Part shown: positions 29,133-38,923 of the stretch, piece after piece
Numbering within the stretch: the stretch's first letter is position 1
Layout: the number at the start of each line of letters is the position of its first letter
From: Psychrobacter faecalis
Lineage (GTDB): Bacteria > Pseudomonadota > Gammaproteobacteria > Pseudomonadales > Moraxellaceae
NCBI RefSeq assembly: GCF_016107575.1
Contig: NZ_JABAST010000008.1
Location: 20,077 to 84,076 of the forward strand
Length of the DNA stretch: 64,000 nt
Direction of reading: 5' to 3'
Program-made: the position numbers and the translations under genes
The notes under the pieces: generated by a model
Seen by the model: the letters and a program-made list of their open reading frames with translations, nothing else
The model's database searches: none
What the model was told of the DNA's origin: nothing

Positions 29133-30584
29133 TTATAAAATCGGTCCCATGGTGGCGACGACATTATTCCAAATCCGATACGGCAACGGCCAGTTGTTAA
29201 CCTCTTCAAGCGTTACTTCATCAGAATCAGCGATATACTGATATTGGCGCTCCATAATATCGGCGGTCAGTTTGTTATCACTAAAGACGATATTGTTTTC
29301 ATAATTCAAATGAAAACTGCGTAAATCCAAATTGGTTGAGCCAATCAAGCTGATTTCACCATCGACGGTCAGGGTTTTGGTGTGTAGCAGCCCCGGCCTA
29401 TACTCGTAGATTTTTACGCCAGCCTCAAGCAATTCCCAATAGTAGCTATGACTGGTCGCAGCAACGATAAAGGAGTCATTTTTTTTCGGAAAAATCATCG
29501 TTACTTCAACCCCGCGATAGGCGGTCGCACATAGGATACTGACCAGCGAATAATCAGGCACGAAATAAGGGGTAGAAATTATCAGGGTATGCTGGGCTTG
29601 GCTAATTAAAGCACCCAAAAACTGCGGGGTGTTACCATGACGCTGGGTCGGTCCATCAGAGAAAACTTGCGCAGCAAAATCATTGAGCGGCAGGTTTGGC
29701 TGTAAATCGGTGCTATACGGAAAGCTGTCGAGCGGCGTATCAGGGTTTTCAGTTAGCCAATCACTGGCAAATAGCATCTGATTTTGCGCAACGATGGGCC
29801 CTTCGATACGCAGCATAATATCGACCCAAGGGGCGTATTTGGGCTTTACGCGAAACTCAGGGTCGGCGCAGTTACGGCTACCAAAATAGCCGATTTTGCC
29901 ATCAATCACGGTAATTTTGCGGTGATTGCGCAAGTCAATACGGCTAAAGAGCATAACCTTTATGATATTGGTTAATGGTAGCGCCACACTGAGCTGCACA
30001 CCCGCGTCCTTCATTTCTTGCCATAACTTTGAGCTGACCATTTTGCGCGAGCCCATGCCATCGACCATCGCTCGGCAGGTGACGCCGCGCTTTGCTGCCC
30101 GAATCAGCGCTTCTGCGGTAGCCGTACCCATGCCATCGACCAGCCAAATATAATACAGCACGTGGATATGGTTGGTTGCCGCATCAAAGTCGTCAATCAT
30201 ACGTTTGCGCGTCTCATTGGCATCTGCCATTAGCTTAGCGCGATTGCCAACTGTCGTCTGAAAGCCAGTGGCTTTTGCTGAATAAGCAAAGGCTGCGCGG
30301 TACTCAGGTTTAACGGCATGTAATAACGCCACATTGCTACCAAGTACCTCTGGGCGATGGCGATGTAATTTATCGATAATTTTCTGACGTTCGCGTGTGA
30401 AGTTGCGTCCTAAATGTACCTCACCGAACATCCAATAAACTAGGACGCCAAAATAAGGCAAAAGAAATAAAATCACCAACCAAGCCAAACGCGCCGGCGC
30501 CGTTAAGTCATGGCGCGCAAGGACGCGCAAGGATATCAGCACCAATAATATAAAGTGAATGGTTAATAAAATATCGACGAGCAT
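29133..30584 (-). CDS. cls: Cardiolipin synthase (phospholipase D family)
   Basis: The 483-residue protein has two N-terminal hydrophobic segments, including ARLAWLVILFLLPYFGVLVYWMFGE (residues about 31-55, quoted by its ends). Two phospholipase D motifs follow: NHRKITVIDGKIGYFGSRN near residue 217 and HTKTLTVDGEISLIGSTNLD near residue 398. This is the ClsA-type layout; the enzyme condenses phosphatidylglycerol molecules into cardiolipin in the inner membrane. GGA seven bases before the ATG supports the start. It converges with rlmA. Confidence 0.93.
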   Translation of the reverse strand: MLVDILLTIHFILLVLISLRVLARHDLTAPARLAWLVILFLLPYFGVLVYWMFGEVHLGRNFTRERQKIIDKLHRHRPEVLGSNVALLHAVKPEYRAAFAYSAKATGFQTTVGNRAKLMADANETRKRMIDDFDAATNHIHVLYYIWLVDGMGTATAEALIRAAKRGVTCRAMVDGMGSRKMVSSKLWQEMKDAGVQLSVALPLTNIIKVMLFSRIDLRNHRKITVIDGKIGYFGSRNCADPEFRVKPKYAPWVDIMLRIEGPIVAQNQMLFASDWLTENPDTPLDSFPYSTDLQPNLPLNDFAAQVFSDGPTQRHGNTPQFLGALISQAQHTLIISTPYFVPDYSLVSILCATAYRGVEVTMIFPKKNDSFIVAATSHSYYWELLEAGVKIYEYRPGLLHTKTLTVDGEISLIGSTNLDLRSFHLNYENNIVFSDNKLTADIMERQYQYIADSDEVTLEEVNNWPLPYRIWNNVVATMGPIL

Positions 30585-30686
30585 AGCGGAATCCGTTGTT
30601 ATTATATTTATGAAGGCTATAGTCGTTCTTAGTTATATTGCAGGACTAAATTATTGGCCGAGTTGCCTTATTGATGGCCTTTATCA

Positions 30687-31481
30687 TTAATACTCACCAA
30701 ACAGCCAACCACTAACGAAGGCAAAATACTCACGAAACCAAGCATTGTAGCGAATCGATAGCGGCGTCGGGCTGGCGAGCAAAATAGGTCGCTGATAGCC
30801 TTGATGCTTGGCAATGGCAGCCACACGAATGGTATGAAAATCACTGGTCACAATGGCAATAGGCGCCGTGATAGGCACTTCTTTTGCTGCCAAAATGACT
30901 TGGCTATAAATTAAGTTTTCGGCGGTACTAGTGCTATTACCTTCTTGCAAAATGTGCTCAAGAGCAATGCCATGCTTCTCATGTAAATAGCGCGCCATAA
31001 TACTGGCTTCGCTATGTGTCTGCCCCATACCAATGCCACCACTGGTCAACGCTAATGCCTCGGGCTGTGCTTTAATCAGCGGTGCCGCCGTATCTAAACG
31101 CTGAGCAAGCGTCGGTGTTGGCTTACCGGCGATAGTACCTGACCCTAATACAATAATCGCCGCGACCTCCGATACAGGCTGCGAGCTCTTTTTAATTTGC
31201 TGCTGCAATGAGAAAATAAATAACCCAAAGCTTATCAGCCAAATAAAAAATAGCAGCCATAGCGTGTACCAAAGACGATTGCGAAATGGGTTTTGCCTAG
31301 TAAACTTGCGGATGGCATGCCAAAATATCCCATGGGCGACAAATGCGCTGCCCAATAAAAACGGCACGACAGTACCAAAGTTAATTTTGCCAACCGTCAT
31401 TAACACGGCACAATCAACCATGATAACGGCACCGATAACGACCAATCCAACTCGCGTTATAATGAGTAGTTTTTTTGCCAT
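30687..31481 (-). CDS. YdcF/DUF218 family membrane protein
   Basis: The 264-residue protein has three N-terminal hydrophobic segments within about the first 95 residues. The DUF218 domain follows: AAIIVLGSGTIAGKPTPTLA near residue 108, LALTSGGIGMGQTHSEA near residue 140, ILQEGNSTSTAENLIYS near residue 174 and IAIVTSDFHTIRVAAIA near residue 206. Related proteins (YdcF, ElyC, SanA) act at the envelope, but a substrate is not established. It starts about 160 bases from arsC, divergently. No clear ribosome-binding site was seen. Confidence 0.85.
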   Translation of the reverse strand: MAKKLLIITRVGLVVIGAVIMVDCAVLMTVGKINFGTVVPFLLGSAFVAHGIFWHAIRKFTRQNPFRNRLWYTLWLLFFIWLISFGLFIFSLQQQIKKSSQPVSEVAAIIVLGSGTIAGKPTPTLAQRLDTAAPLIKAQPEALALTSGGIGMGQTHSEASIMARYLHEKHGIALEHILQEGNSTSTAENLIYSQVILAAKEVPITAPIAIVTSDFHTIRVAAIAKHQGYQRPILLASPTPLSIRYNAWFREYFAFVSGWLFGEY

Positions 31482-31642
31482 AGTTTTAAATTTATTATGT
31501 TTAGGTAAAAATGCTGTAGTTTAGGGTTTATTCAATCAAGTGCTTATTTATCTATTAATTATACGTTGTTTTAATTGCATGGCGGTTTGGTCATATCAAG
31601 ACATACTAAATCTAATCCCTTTAACGTAAAGAGGAAAACCTT

Positions 31643-32050
31643 ATGACGCCAATGATTTTTCATAATCCAAAATGTGGCACTTCTCGTAATACCCTTGCCA
31701 TTATGCAGGCCTCAGGTGAGACGCCAGATGTGGTGGAATACCTAAAAACACCGCCATCTCGTGAGTACTTGGTTGAGCTGTTGGCATTGATGCAGAGTAC
31801 CCCGCGCGAGCTTTTACGCAGTAAAGAGAGTATTTATACCGAGCTTGGTTTAGACAATCCAGCATTGACGGACGCGCAACTGATTGATGCCATGATAGCG
31901 CACCCTATTTTAATCAATCGTCCTATTGTTGTTACCGATAAAGGCGCGGCGCTGTGCCGACCGTCTGAAAAAGTGTTTGAATTACTGCAAAATCCGGTCA
32001 ATAGTTTCACAAAAGAGAATGGGGAAGTGGTGAAGCATGTTACAGAATAA
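31643..32050 (+). CDS. arsC: Arsenate reductase (glutaredoxin-dependent)
   Basis: The 135-residue protein reduces arsenate to arsenite using glutathione and glutaredoxin. [18 protein letters not shown] near residues 5-22 carries the catalytic Cys11 as [19 protein letters not shown] follows, and [17 protein letters not shown] near residue 93 holds the conserved arginines. AGAGGA eight bases upstream supports the start. The gene overlaps arsH by 14 bases, so the two are co-translated. It opens the arsC-arsH-arsB operon. Confidence 0.95.
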   Translation: MTPMIFHNPKCGTSRNTLAIMQASGETPDVVEYLKTPPSREYLVELLALMQSTPRELLRSKESIYTELGLDNPALTDAQLIDAMIAHPILINRPIVVTDKGAALCRPSEKVFELLQNPVNSFTKENGEVVKHVTE

Positions 32051-32849
32051 AGAAACTAAAGCCTTAGTGACAGACAATATTGCTAGTAAAAGTACTAGTA
32101 ATATTGGCGCTACTGATTCACCCGCTGCTGATTCACTTAATAACGATTTACCCAATGTTGATTTTGATCAAATACAAGCCATTGATATTGAGTCTTTGGT
32201 CGGTAAAGATGACCCACGCCATGCGCCAAGAATATTGGTGTTATATGGCTCCCTGCGTGCGCGTTCATTTTCTAGATTGGCCGCTGAGGAAGCAAGTCGT
32301 CTATTGCGTTGGTACGGCTGCGAGGTGCGCATGTTTAACCCATCAGGTTTGCCACTGCCAGATGACGCCGATAGCGACCACCCAAAGGTACAAGAGTTAC
32401 GCGAGCTGGCACAGTGGTCAGAGGGTATGTTGTGGGTCAGTCCAGAACGCCATGGTAGTATCACCAGTATTATGAAGGCGCAAATTGACTGGATTCCGTT
32501 GGCGCTCGGCGGCGTACGTCCGACCCAAGGTAAAACGCTGGCTATCATGCAAGTCAGTGGCGGCAGCCAAAGTTTTAATACCGTCAATCAATTACGTATT
32601 CTTGGGCGCTGGATGCGCATGATTACCATCCCCAATCAATCTTCTATCCCCAAAGCGTTTTTGGAATTTGACGATAATGACCGCATGAAAATGTCACCAT
32701 TATATTTGCGAGTGGTCGATGTTTGCGAAGAGTTGGTCAAATTTACCTGGCTTACCCGTGGGCGCTCGGCGTATCTGACCGATCGCTATTCAGAACGGGT
32801 CGAAAGCGTTGCAGAAGTCTCCCAACGCGTCAATCAAAAATCGCTCTAA
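32037..32849 (+). CDS. arsH: ArsH, NADPH-dependent FMN reductase
   Basis: The 270-residue flavoprotein has a 60-residue N-terminal lead, then [20 protein letters not shown] near residue 64, which binds the FMN phosphate. [20 protein letters not shown] near residue 130 and [20 protein letters not shown] near residue 166 follow. These are ArsH signatures. Members oxidise trivalent organoarsenicals or reduce other substrates with NADPH; which applies here is unknown. It begins inside the arsC end and precedes arsB by 66 bases. Confidence 0.94.
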   Translation: MLQNKETKALVTDNIASKSTSNIGATDSPAADSLNNDLPNVDFDQIQAIDIESLVGKDDPRHAPRILVLYGSLRARSFSRLAAEEASRLLRWYGCEVRMFNPSGLPLPDDADSDHPKVQELRELAQWSEGMLWVSPERHGSITSIMKAQIDWIPLALGGVRPTQGKTLAIMQVSGGSQSFNTVNQLRILGRWMRMITIPNQSSIPKAFLEFDDNDRMKMSPLYLRVVDVCEELVKFTWLTRGRSAYLTDRYSERVESVAEVSQRVNQKSL

Positions 32850-32915
32850 CTTCTTTGTTTTATTATTGCCCTTATTAATATTTCATTGCTTCAATTGCCC
32901 CATTAAGGTTACTTC

Positions 32916-34226
32916 ATGCTCGCATTCGCTATTTTTATCGTAACTCTGATCTTAGTCATCTGGCAGCCGAAAGGGCTTGGCATTGGTTGGAGTGCGATGG
33001 GCGGCGCTTTGGTTGCTTTAGTATTTGGTGTGGTGCAATGGTCTGACGTTGGTATTGTCTGGGATATTGTTTGGGACGCCACTTTTACCTTTGTCGCCCT
33101 GATTATCATCTCCCTTATTTTAGATGAAGCGGGATTTTTTGGCTGGGCGGCGTTACACGTTGCTCGGCTTGGTAATGGGCGCGGGCGTTTGCTATTTCCG
33201 ATGATTGTACTATTAGGGGCGTTTATCTCCGCCTTCTTTGCCAATGACGGCGCGGCATTATTACTGACACCGATTGTGATTGCTATTCTGCTGCGCCTTG
33301 ATTTTGCCCCCAAATCTGCTTTAGCTTTTATTATTGCCACTGGCTTTATCGCCGATACCGCAAGCTTGCCGTTGGTGACTTCTAATCTGGTCAATATCGT
33401 CAGCGCTAATTATTTTGATATTGGTTTTGGTCGCTACGCGGCGGTGATGGTACCGGTAAATATCGTCTCTGTCCTAGCGACGCTATCGGTATTGTGGCTT
33501 GCTTATGCGCGGTACATTCCGAGGCACTACTCAACGGCAAATCTTAGCGCACCTCAATCGGCTATCAAAGATCCGCTGGTATTTCGGGCGGCTTTTCCAC
33601 TATTAGTATTATTATTAGTGGCGTATTTCGCGACTGAATCGCTCGGGCTGGTTATCTCAGTGGTGACTAGTGTCGCGGCGCTTATCCTAATGGCCATAGC
33701 TGGACGCTGGTGGCAAGGCGGGCGTGATGCTAAGTTTTCTATCGTCAATATTCTTAAAAAAGCACCGTGGCAAATTGTATTATTTTCAATCGGTATGTAT
33801 TTAGTGGTTTATGGTTTGGGCAATGCAGGACTTACCGCCTATGGCGCACGAATACTTAATTGGCTAGGTCAACAAGGCGCGCTCGTTGCGACGGTCGGCA
33901 CGGGGTTTTTATCCGCCATCGTAGCGTCTGTGATGAATAATATGCCGTCGACGCTAATAGGAGCGCTGGCGATTGATAGCGCCCAAGTGCCCGCTGCTAC
34001 TCGAGAGTTGATGATTTATGCCAATGTCATTGGCAATGACTTGGGACCAAAATTCACGCCTATTGGTAGTTTGGCGACGCTATTGTGGTTACACGTATTG
34101 GCTGAAAAGGATTATAAAATCAGCTGGGGGCAATATATGAAGGTCGGACTGCTGATAACGCCGCCGGTATTATTAGCCACGCTATTGGCGTTGGTATTTT
34201 GGCTGCCTAAATTGCCGAGTGTTTAA
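32916..34226 (+). CDS. arsB: Arsenite efflux transporter ArsB
   Basis: The 436-residue polytopic membrane protein has about 11-12 hydrophobic segments. It begins with [20 protein letters not shown] and contains [19 protein letters not shown] near residue 108, [12 protein letters not shown] near residue 158 and [16 protein letters not shown] near residue 347, all characteristic of ArsB. It exports arsenite across the inner membrane. AAGG seven bases upstream supports the start. It closes the ars operon and is the last core-type gene before the putative att scar. Confidence 0.95.
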   Translation: MLAFAIFIVTLILVIWQPKGLGIGWSAMGGALVALVFGVVQWSDVGIVWDIVWDATFTFVALIIISLILDEAGFFGWAALHVARLGNGRGRLLFPMIVLLGAFISAFFANDGAALLLTPIVIAILLRLDFAPKSALAFIIATGFIADTASLPLVTSNLVNIVSANYFDIGFGRYAAVMVPVNIVSVLATLSVLWLAYARYIPRHYSTANLSAPQSAIKDPLVFRAAFPLLVLLLVAYFATESLGLVISVVTSVAALILMAIAGRWWQGGRDAKFSIVNILKKAPWQIVLFSIGMYLVVYGLGNAGLTAYGARILNWLGQQGALVATVGTGFLSAIVASVMNNMPSTLIGALAIDSAQVPAATRELMIYANVIGNDLGPKFTPIGSLATLLWLHVLAEKDYKISWGQYMKVGLLITPPVLLATLLALVFWLPKLPSV

Positions 34227-34289
34227 GGAGTTTGTGAAAAAGTAGAAAAAGATAGGAAAACTGCGGGCTTTGATTGAGCAGAATAAGAT

Positions 34290-34312
34290 TGGCGGTGAAG
34301 GAGGGATTCGAA
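34290..34312 (-). other. tRNA-Ser 3'-end fragment, probable att site
   Basis: The minus strand reads TTCGAATCCCTCCTTCACC then GCCA, which is the T loop, 3' T-stem strand and acceptor strand of a serine tRNA ending in CCA. The 5' T-stem strand (AGAG instead of the GAGGG needed for pairing) and everything upstream do not continue as a tRNA. Such fragments are left where integrases use the tRNA 3' end as attB. The intact tRNA gene is not in the window. Confidence 0.6.
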
Positions 34313-34769
34313 CTCTGGATATAAGTTTTTGATTTATTTAGTAATTTCTTTGTAATTAAAAGGTCTAGACCAACTAATAAACCAACACATTCCAAGTATT
34401 GGATGCAAAGCAGATAATGGGATTTATCTCACAATATATTGTAACTAAATATTTCTAAACCACTATGTAGTCTCAAACATATACTATCACTAAAAAAGCA
34501 TCTTCTGCTTCAGTGTATTCCATTTGTCATCGAACAGATGATACTCGACTTCGAAAATCTAAGTCGATGCAATTTTTTATCAGCTGAAGAGTGAGGGCTA
34601 AATGAGTTATTTGATCTTTGAATGCTTGCATCATCTTCTAAGCTATTCTTAAAATACAAAATTACTTTATGCGATTGAGATCCATGTTGCAACTGTGCGT
34701 AGCAAGTGTTTTGAGGAATATTCAGATTTTAGTGTGGGTTGTTAGTATGAATATCTCACCGAGTGAAAA

Positions 34770-34797
34770 AAAAGAGACCATTGTCTGGTCTCTTTTT
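34770..34797 (-). terminator. Intrinsic terminator of the sugar-acid operon
   Basis: AAAAGAGACCA (34770-34780) pairs with TGGTCTCTTTT (from 34786) around a 5-base loop, with T tracts on both strands. It lies eight bases past the stop of the aldehyde dehydrogenase gene. Confidence 0.88.
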
Positions 34798-34804
34798 ATT
34801 TACT

Positions 34805-36379
34805 TTAAATTTTATTTCGAGTCATTTCACCGTTAACTAGTCTCAGGATATTGAATGGATTCTCATCCTTCAATGCTTCTGGTAATAAGCTTTGAGGATA
34901 GTTTTGATAACACACAGGGCGTAGATAACGGTCAATTGCCAGCGTTCCGACTGAAGTGCCGCGTGCATCCGAAGTTGCAGGATAAGGCCCGCCATGAACC
35001 ATTGCTTCACAGACCTCCACACCTGTTGGATAACCGTTTAATAGTAAGCGTCCGGCTTTCTCTTCTAATACAGGTACGACATCTGCGAATTCAGAAAAAT
35101 CGGCTTCATCCGCAATCAAAGCTGCTGTCAGTTGGCCGTTCATGCTACTGAGTGCTTGAATCAGCTGTGCCTTATCTGTGACTTCAATGACTATCGTAGC
35201 AGGACCAAAAATCTCTTCTTGTAGCAGCTGATTGCCTGCCAGCAGTAATTCCACGTCTGCTTTAAACAATTGCGGCTGCGCTTGATCCCCTTGCTGAGTC
35301 TGCCCTGCTAAATGCTGGAACCCTTTATGCGCCATCAAATCCTCTAGACCTGATGAGTAGCTTTTTAATGTACCTGCATTCAACATGGTTTGTGCGGGTT
35401 TGGCATCGATAACAGTTGTTAATTTTTCAATGAATTGACTGTATTCAGGCGATTTAATCCCAATGATTAAACCAGGGTTGGTACAAAACTGCCCACAGCC
35501 CATTACGACAGAATCTGCTAAGTCTTGAGCAATTTCATCACCACGGTTTTTAAGTGCAGCTGGCAGCATAAGCATAGGATTGATACTGCTCATTTCGGCA
35601 AATACTGGTATGGGGTTAGGGCGCGCTGCAGCCATAGCAGCTAGGGCTTGACCACCTTTCAATGATCCTGTAAACCCTACTGCTTGTATTAATGGATGTT
35701 TTACTAGTGTTTCACCAACACGATTACCATAAACCATATTGAAGACACCCTTGGGCATACTGGTTTTTTCTACGGCTTTTTCAATGGCTTGAGCTACTTG
35801 GTCAGCCGTTACCATATGGCCGCTATGAGCTTTGACAACCACAGGGCAGCCTGCGGCTAAGGCAGAGGCGGTATCACCACCCGCTGTTGAAAATGCTAAA
35901 GGAAAGTTACTTGCCCCAAACACAGCAATGGGGCCCACGCCTATTTTAACTTGACGTAAATCTACACGCGGCATAGGCTCACGTTCAGGCAATGCAGTAT
36001 CGATACGCGCCCCTAAATAGTCACCGCGGCGTAGTACTTTAGCAAATAAGCGCATTTGACCACTAGTACGGCCACGCTCACCTTGTAAGCGTGCAAGTGG
36101 CAACGCTGTTTCTTGGGAAATATTTTCAAGGAAATTTTGTCCAAGCGCATCAAGCTCATCGGCAATGGCCTCAAGAAATAAAGCCCGTTGTTCAGGTGTC
36201 GTATTACGATAGCTTTTAAACGCTTTACTGGCTGCTTCGCATGCCTGATTGACTTCTTCTTCAGTGGCTTGATGAAACTCATAAGCCAAGGCTTCTCCTG
36301 TAGTCGCATTAAAGCTTTGTAAGACTTTACTGCCCAGCGCACTGCGTTGACCTGCAATAAAATTTTGTCCGATAATCAT
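34805..36379 (-). CDS. Aldehyde dehydrogenase, alpha-ketoglutaric semialdehyde type
   Basis: The 524-residue enzyme has FGASNFPLAFSTAGGDTASA near residue 147 with VVKAHSGHM after it (cofactor site), GFTGSLKGGQAL near residue 230, the general-base Glu in VFAEMSSINPM near residue 257 and the catalytic Cys in GCGQFCTNPG near residue 294. This pattern matches NADP-dependent 2,5-dioxovalerate dehydrogenases. In context it would oxidise 2-oxoglutarate semialdehyde to 2-oxoglutarate, the last step of an oxidative pentonate or hexarate pathway. AAGGAG before the ATG supports the start. It is the last gene of the minus-strand operon, ten bases after the FAH-family gene. Confidence 0.9.
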   Translation of the reverse strand: MIIGQNFIAGQRSALGSKVLQSFNATTGEALAYEFHQATEEEVNQACEAASKAFKSYRNTTPEQRALFLEAIADELDALGQNFLENISQETALPLARLQGERGRTSGQMRLFAKVLRRGDYLGARIDTALPEREPMPRVDLRQVKIGVGPIAVFGASNFPLAFSTAGGDTASALAAGCPVVVKAHSGHMVTADQVAQAIEKAVEKTSMPKGVFNMVYGNRVGETLVKHPLIQAVGFTGSLKGGQALAAMAAARPNPIPVFAEMSSINPMLMLPAALKNRGDEIAQDLADSVVMGCGQFCTNPGLIIGIKSPEYSQFIEKLTTVIDAKPAQTMLNAGTLKSYSSGLEDLMAHKGFQHLAGQTQQGDQAQPQLFKADVELLLAGNQLLQEEIFGPATIVIEVTDKAQLIQALSSMNGQLTAALIADEADFSEFADVVPVLEEKAGRLLLNGYPTGVEVCEAMVHGGPYPATSDARGTSVGTLAIDRYLRPVCYQNYPQSLLPEALKDENPFNILRLVNGEMTRNKI

Positions 36380-36389
36380 AGTATTCTCC

Positions 36390-37388
36390 TTAGAGTGTTT
36401 TAACTGAACCGATCGGTAGTTCAGGTTGAGTATGTGCAATCGTATTTTTTAGAGACTGGCCAAATTCTTTCATCTCAATTTCGAATTCGTCACCCACTTG
36501 GGTTTGTATACCGTCTGCAAATGACAGCGTCGCCGTACCAAAATAATGAATATGCACATCACCTGGTTTTAAGAATTGCTGATATTTAAAATGGTGGTAT
36601 TCAAGATTGGTTAGGCTATGACACATATTGTCTTCACCTGATAAAAATTCTTTTTCCCAAATCACGTCACCCTCACGGCGTAGGCGGCTGGTGCCGACCA
36701 AATGTTTTGGTAGATCGCCTGTGCGTAACTCTGGTCCATAACTGCAGAAACGTAATTTAGAGTGTGCAAGATACAAATAGTTTTGACGTTCTACTATGTG
36801 ATCAGAAAATTCATTACCAATGGCAAAGCCAATTCGATAAGGTTTTGAATCTGGGCCAATCACATATAAACCGGCAATTTCAGGCTCTTCTCCGCCATCT
36901 TCTGCAAAGTTAGGTAAGGGTAGGTCTGCACCAGGACGGACCACAATAGAACCGTCCCCTTTATAGAACCATTCAGGTTGTGCGCCCACTTCACCCTCGG
37001 CGGGTTTGCCCTTTTCAATACCCAATTGAAATATACGCATGGTGTCGGTCACTGAGGCGGTATCCGTTGCGTTCTGCTGATGCATTTTGTCACGAGTAGA
37101 GGCGGAGCCTAGGTGGGTCAAACCCGTACCTGATACAAAACAATGCGCGGTATCTGGATGATCTAAAGGAGGGAGTACCTGTAGATTTTCCAGTAGCTGT
37201 GCGTAGTTATAGTTCTCAGAGGCAAATCCTAACTGTTCGATCTGTTGCTCTAAGCTCAATTTATTTTCGATCGCCATTAATGCCAAGTCTCGAACTGTTT
37301 CAACCTGGTTGACTGGTTTGACAGTATTATTTTCGACAATGCCAACCGCACGGTGACTGTCTTGAGTTTCAAATTGAATGATGTTCAT
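36390..37388 (-). CDS. FAH-family (AraD1-like) sugar-acid enzyme
   Basis: The 332-residue protein belongs to the fumarylacetoacetate hydrolase superfamily. FVSGTGLTHLGSASTRDKMH near residue 104, GIEKGKPAEGEVGAQPEWFY near residue 139, EPEIAGLYVIG near residue 185 and IGFAIGNEFSDHIVERQNY near residue 204 include the acidic metal ligands. Members beside IlvD/Edd dehydratases act on 2-keto-3-deoxy sugar acids. Here the most likely step is dehydration of a 2-keto-3-deoxypentonate to the semialdehyde, but hydrolysis or lactone opening cannot be excluded. AGGAC precedes the ATG. It sits between the transporter and the dehydrogenase in one operon. Confidence 0.82.
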   Translation of the reverse strand: MNIIQFETQDSHRAVGIVENNTVKPVNQVETVRDLALMAIENKLSLEQQIEQLGFASENYNYAQLLENLQVLPPLDHPDTAHCFVSGTGLTHLGSASTRDKMHQQNATDTASVTDTMRIFQLGIEKGKPAEGEVGAQPEWFYKGDGSIVVRPGADLPLPNFAEDGGEEPEIAGLYVIGPDSKPYRIGFAIGNEFSDHIVERQNYLYLAHSKLRFCSYGPELRTGDLPKHLVGTSRLRREGDVIWEKEFLSGEDNMCHSLTNLEYHHFKYQQFLKPGDVHIHYFGTATLSFADGIQTQVGDEFEIEMKEFGQSLKNTIAHTQPELPIGSVKTL

Positions 37389-37399
37389 AATCAATGTCC

Positions 37400-38707
37400 T
37401 TAGTATGCTTGTTCGCTAATATTTATTTTTTGAGTTTTCTTTTTTTCAAATTTGGCATAGACGAGATAGGTGAGGAGTAAACCAAACACCATAACCACAG
37501 AGAGGAAATACAAGCCTGCGGCCATGTGGCCTGTGTATTCCTTCAATAAGCCAATGCCATAAGGTCCCAAATAACCGCCCAAGTTACCTACAGAGTTGAT
37601 CAACGCAATACCAGCTGCCGCACTGCTGCCTGTTAAGAAGCGGCCCGGTAGTGTCCAAAAAACAGCCGTTGTTGAAAACAAGCAAAAAGCGACAGTAGAT
37701 AGGGCAACTAACTGCAAGACAGGAGAGGTGAGCCAAGCACTTAAGAACATGGCAAAAGCACCTACCGCATAAAGAAAACCAAGATGCCCATAACGATCAT
37801 TTAAACGGTCACTACTGCGCGGAATAATTAAAAGTCCGACGACACCAAAAAGATAAGGAATACTCGATAAAAAGCCAACTCGTAAATCGCTGCCACCACC
37901 AAACTGCTTGATAATAGTGGGTAGCCATAAATTTAAGCCATAAATACTCAAGGTAACAGGCAGGTAATACAGTGCAAGAAGTAATACACGTTTGTCTTTT
38001 AACGCATGTAAAGGATTGGCATGCCTTGTTTGCTCATACTCAGATTCATCTTTAACCAATTCACTTTGCAGCCAGTTTTTTTGCTCTGCGGTTAACCAGT
38101 TGGCGGTTTTGATATCATCTGGCAAATACAAATAAGTCGGTAGAGCCAAGAGAACAGCAGGTAAGCCGACGGCTATAAACAACCACTGCCAGCCATGCAT
38201 GTTTGCCATCCCATCCATACCTAGTAAAGCACCAGATAACGGGCCTGCAATTACCATTGCAATAGGCTGCGATAGAACGAACATCCCCATGATTTTTCCG
38301 CGGTGACGGACTGGGAACCATTGGGTAATCAGATATAAGACACCAGGAAAAAAACCTGCCTCAGCAACACCGAGCAAGAACCTAAGTGCGTAAAAGCTCT
38401 TAGGGCCTTGTATGAGCGCCATCGCCATGGTAATCAAACCCCATGTCAATAAAATGCGAGTGAACCACTTACGCGCCCCAAACTTGGCTAAAAGTAAGTT
38501 ACTTGGCACTTCAAACATGAAGTAACCAATAAAGAATAAGCCTGCGCCAAATCCATAAGCAGCGTCACCTATACCAACATCAGCGCCCATATGTAGATGG
38601 GCAAAGCCGACTGCACCGCGATCAATATAAGCGACCACATAAAGCAAAATCAATGCAGGGATTAATTTGTAGGTCACTTTTCGTATAACGTTCTTTTCGA
38701 AATCCAT
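37400..38707 (-). CDS. MFS transporter, anion:cation symporter family
   Basis: The 435-residue protein has about 12 membrane segments. LLYVVAYIDRGAVGFAHLHM near residue 22, GYFMFEVPSNLLLAKFGARKW near residue 62 (21 residues, so read as two parts) and RFLLGVAEAGFFPGVLYL near residue 109 match the ACS/phthalate-permease group, which imports sugar acids and aromatic acids by proton symport. GGAG before the ATG at 38707 is preferred over a start 15 codons earlier. It heads the minus-strand operon and is divergent from the dehydratase gene. The probable substrate is the sugar acid degraded by its neighbours. Confidence 0.88.
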   Translation of the reverse strand: MDFEKNVIRKVTYKLIPALILLYVVAYIDRGAVGFAHLHMGADVGIGDAAYGFGAGLFFIGYFMFEVPSNLLLAKFGARKWFTRILLTWGLITMAMALIQGPKSFYALRFLLGVAEAGFFPGVLYLITQWFPVRHRGKIMGMFVLSQPIAMVIAGPLSGALLGMDGMANMHGWQWLFIAVGLPAVLLALPTYLYLPDDIKTANWLTAEQKNWLQSELVKDESEYEQTRHANPLHALKDKRVLLLALYYLPVTLSIYGLNLWLPTIIKQFGGGSDLRVGFLSSIPYLFGVVGLLIIPRSSDRLNDRYGHLGFLYAVGAFAMFLSAWLTSPVLQLVALSTVAFCLFSTTAVFWTLPGRFLTGSSAAAGIALINSVGNLGGYLGPYGIGLLKEYTGHMAAGLYFLSVVMVFGLLLTYLVYAKFEKKKTQKINISEQAY

Positions 38708-38824
38708 ATCCGACTCCACGTTCCATGTGGTAATTCTCAAGCACCACGCCAAAGAGAAATTATCTGTAATTAAATGCGTTATCAGTAGATAACTGGAATA
38801 ATGTATAAAAGCTTTAACTAAAAT

Positions 38825-38837
38825 ATAGTAATACTAT
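38825..38837. promoter_or_regulatory. Putative GntR/FadR operator, copy 1 (transporter side)
   Basis: ATAGTAATACTAT is a perfect 6+1+6 palindrome. An identical copy lies 72 bases away at 38897. Its core TAGTAATACTA fits the T-N-GT-N3-AC-N-A pattern of FadR-subfamily GntR regulators, one of which is encoded at 40759. It lies 118 bases before the transporter start. Confidence 0.7.
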
Positions 38838-38896
38838 TTAAATATCAACCCTTTTAAAAAGATAGATTTTAGTGTATTTTGATTATTATTGTTTAA

Positions 38897-38909
38897 ATAG
38901 TAATACTAT
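38897..38909. promoter_or_regulatory. Putative GntR/FadR operator, copy 2 (dehydratase side)
   Basis: The second identical ATAGTAATACTAT palindrome ends 14 bases before the dehydratase ATG and overlaps the likely -10 region and the lead to the ribosome-binding site (AAGGAT). A bound repressor here would block dehydratase transcription. Confidence 0.72.
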
Positions 38910-38923
38910 ATAAGGATATAGAC

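Larger units (their letters stand above)
34227..34804. other. Gene-poor junction between core and accessory DNA
   Basis: This 578-base stretch holds a short tRNA-Ser 3'-end copy (34290-34312) and a terminator (34770-34797). A 60-codon minus-strand frame at 34510-34692 shows no family character and is not called. The sequence is AT-rich and looks like decayed material at an insertion junction. Confidence 0.5.

Noticed and set aside
34510..34692. 60-codon minus-strand frame in the junction region
   Set aside because: No ribosome-binding site, no family character and an odd composition; it lies in decayed junction DNA.
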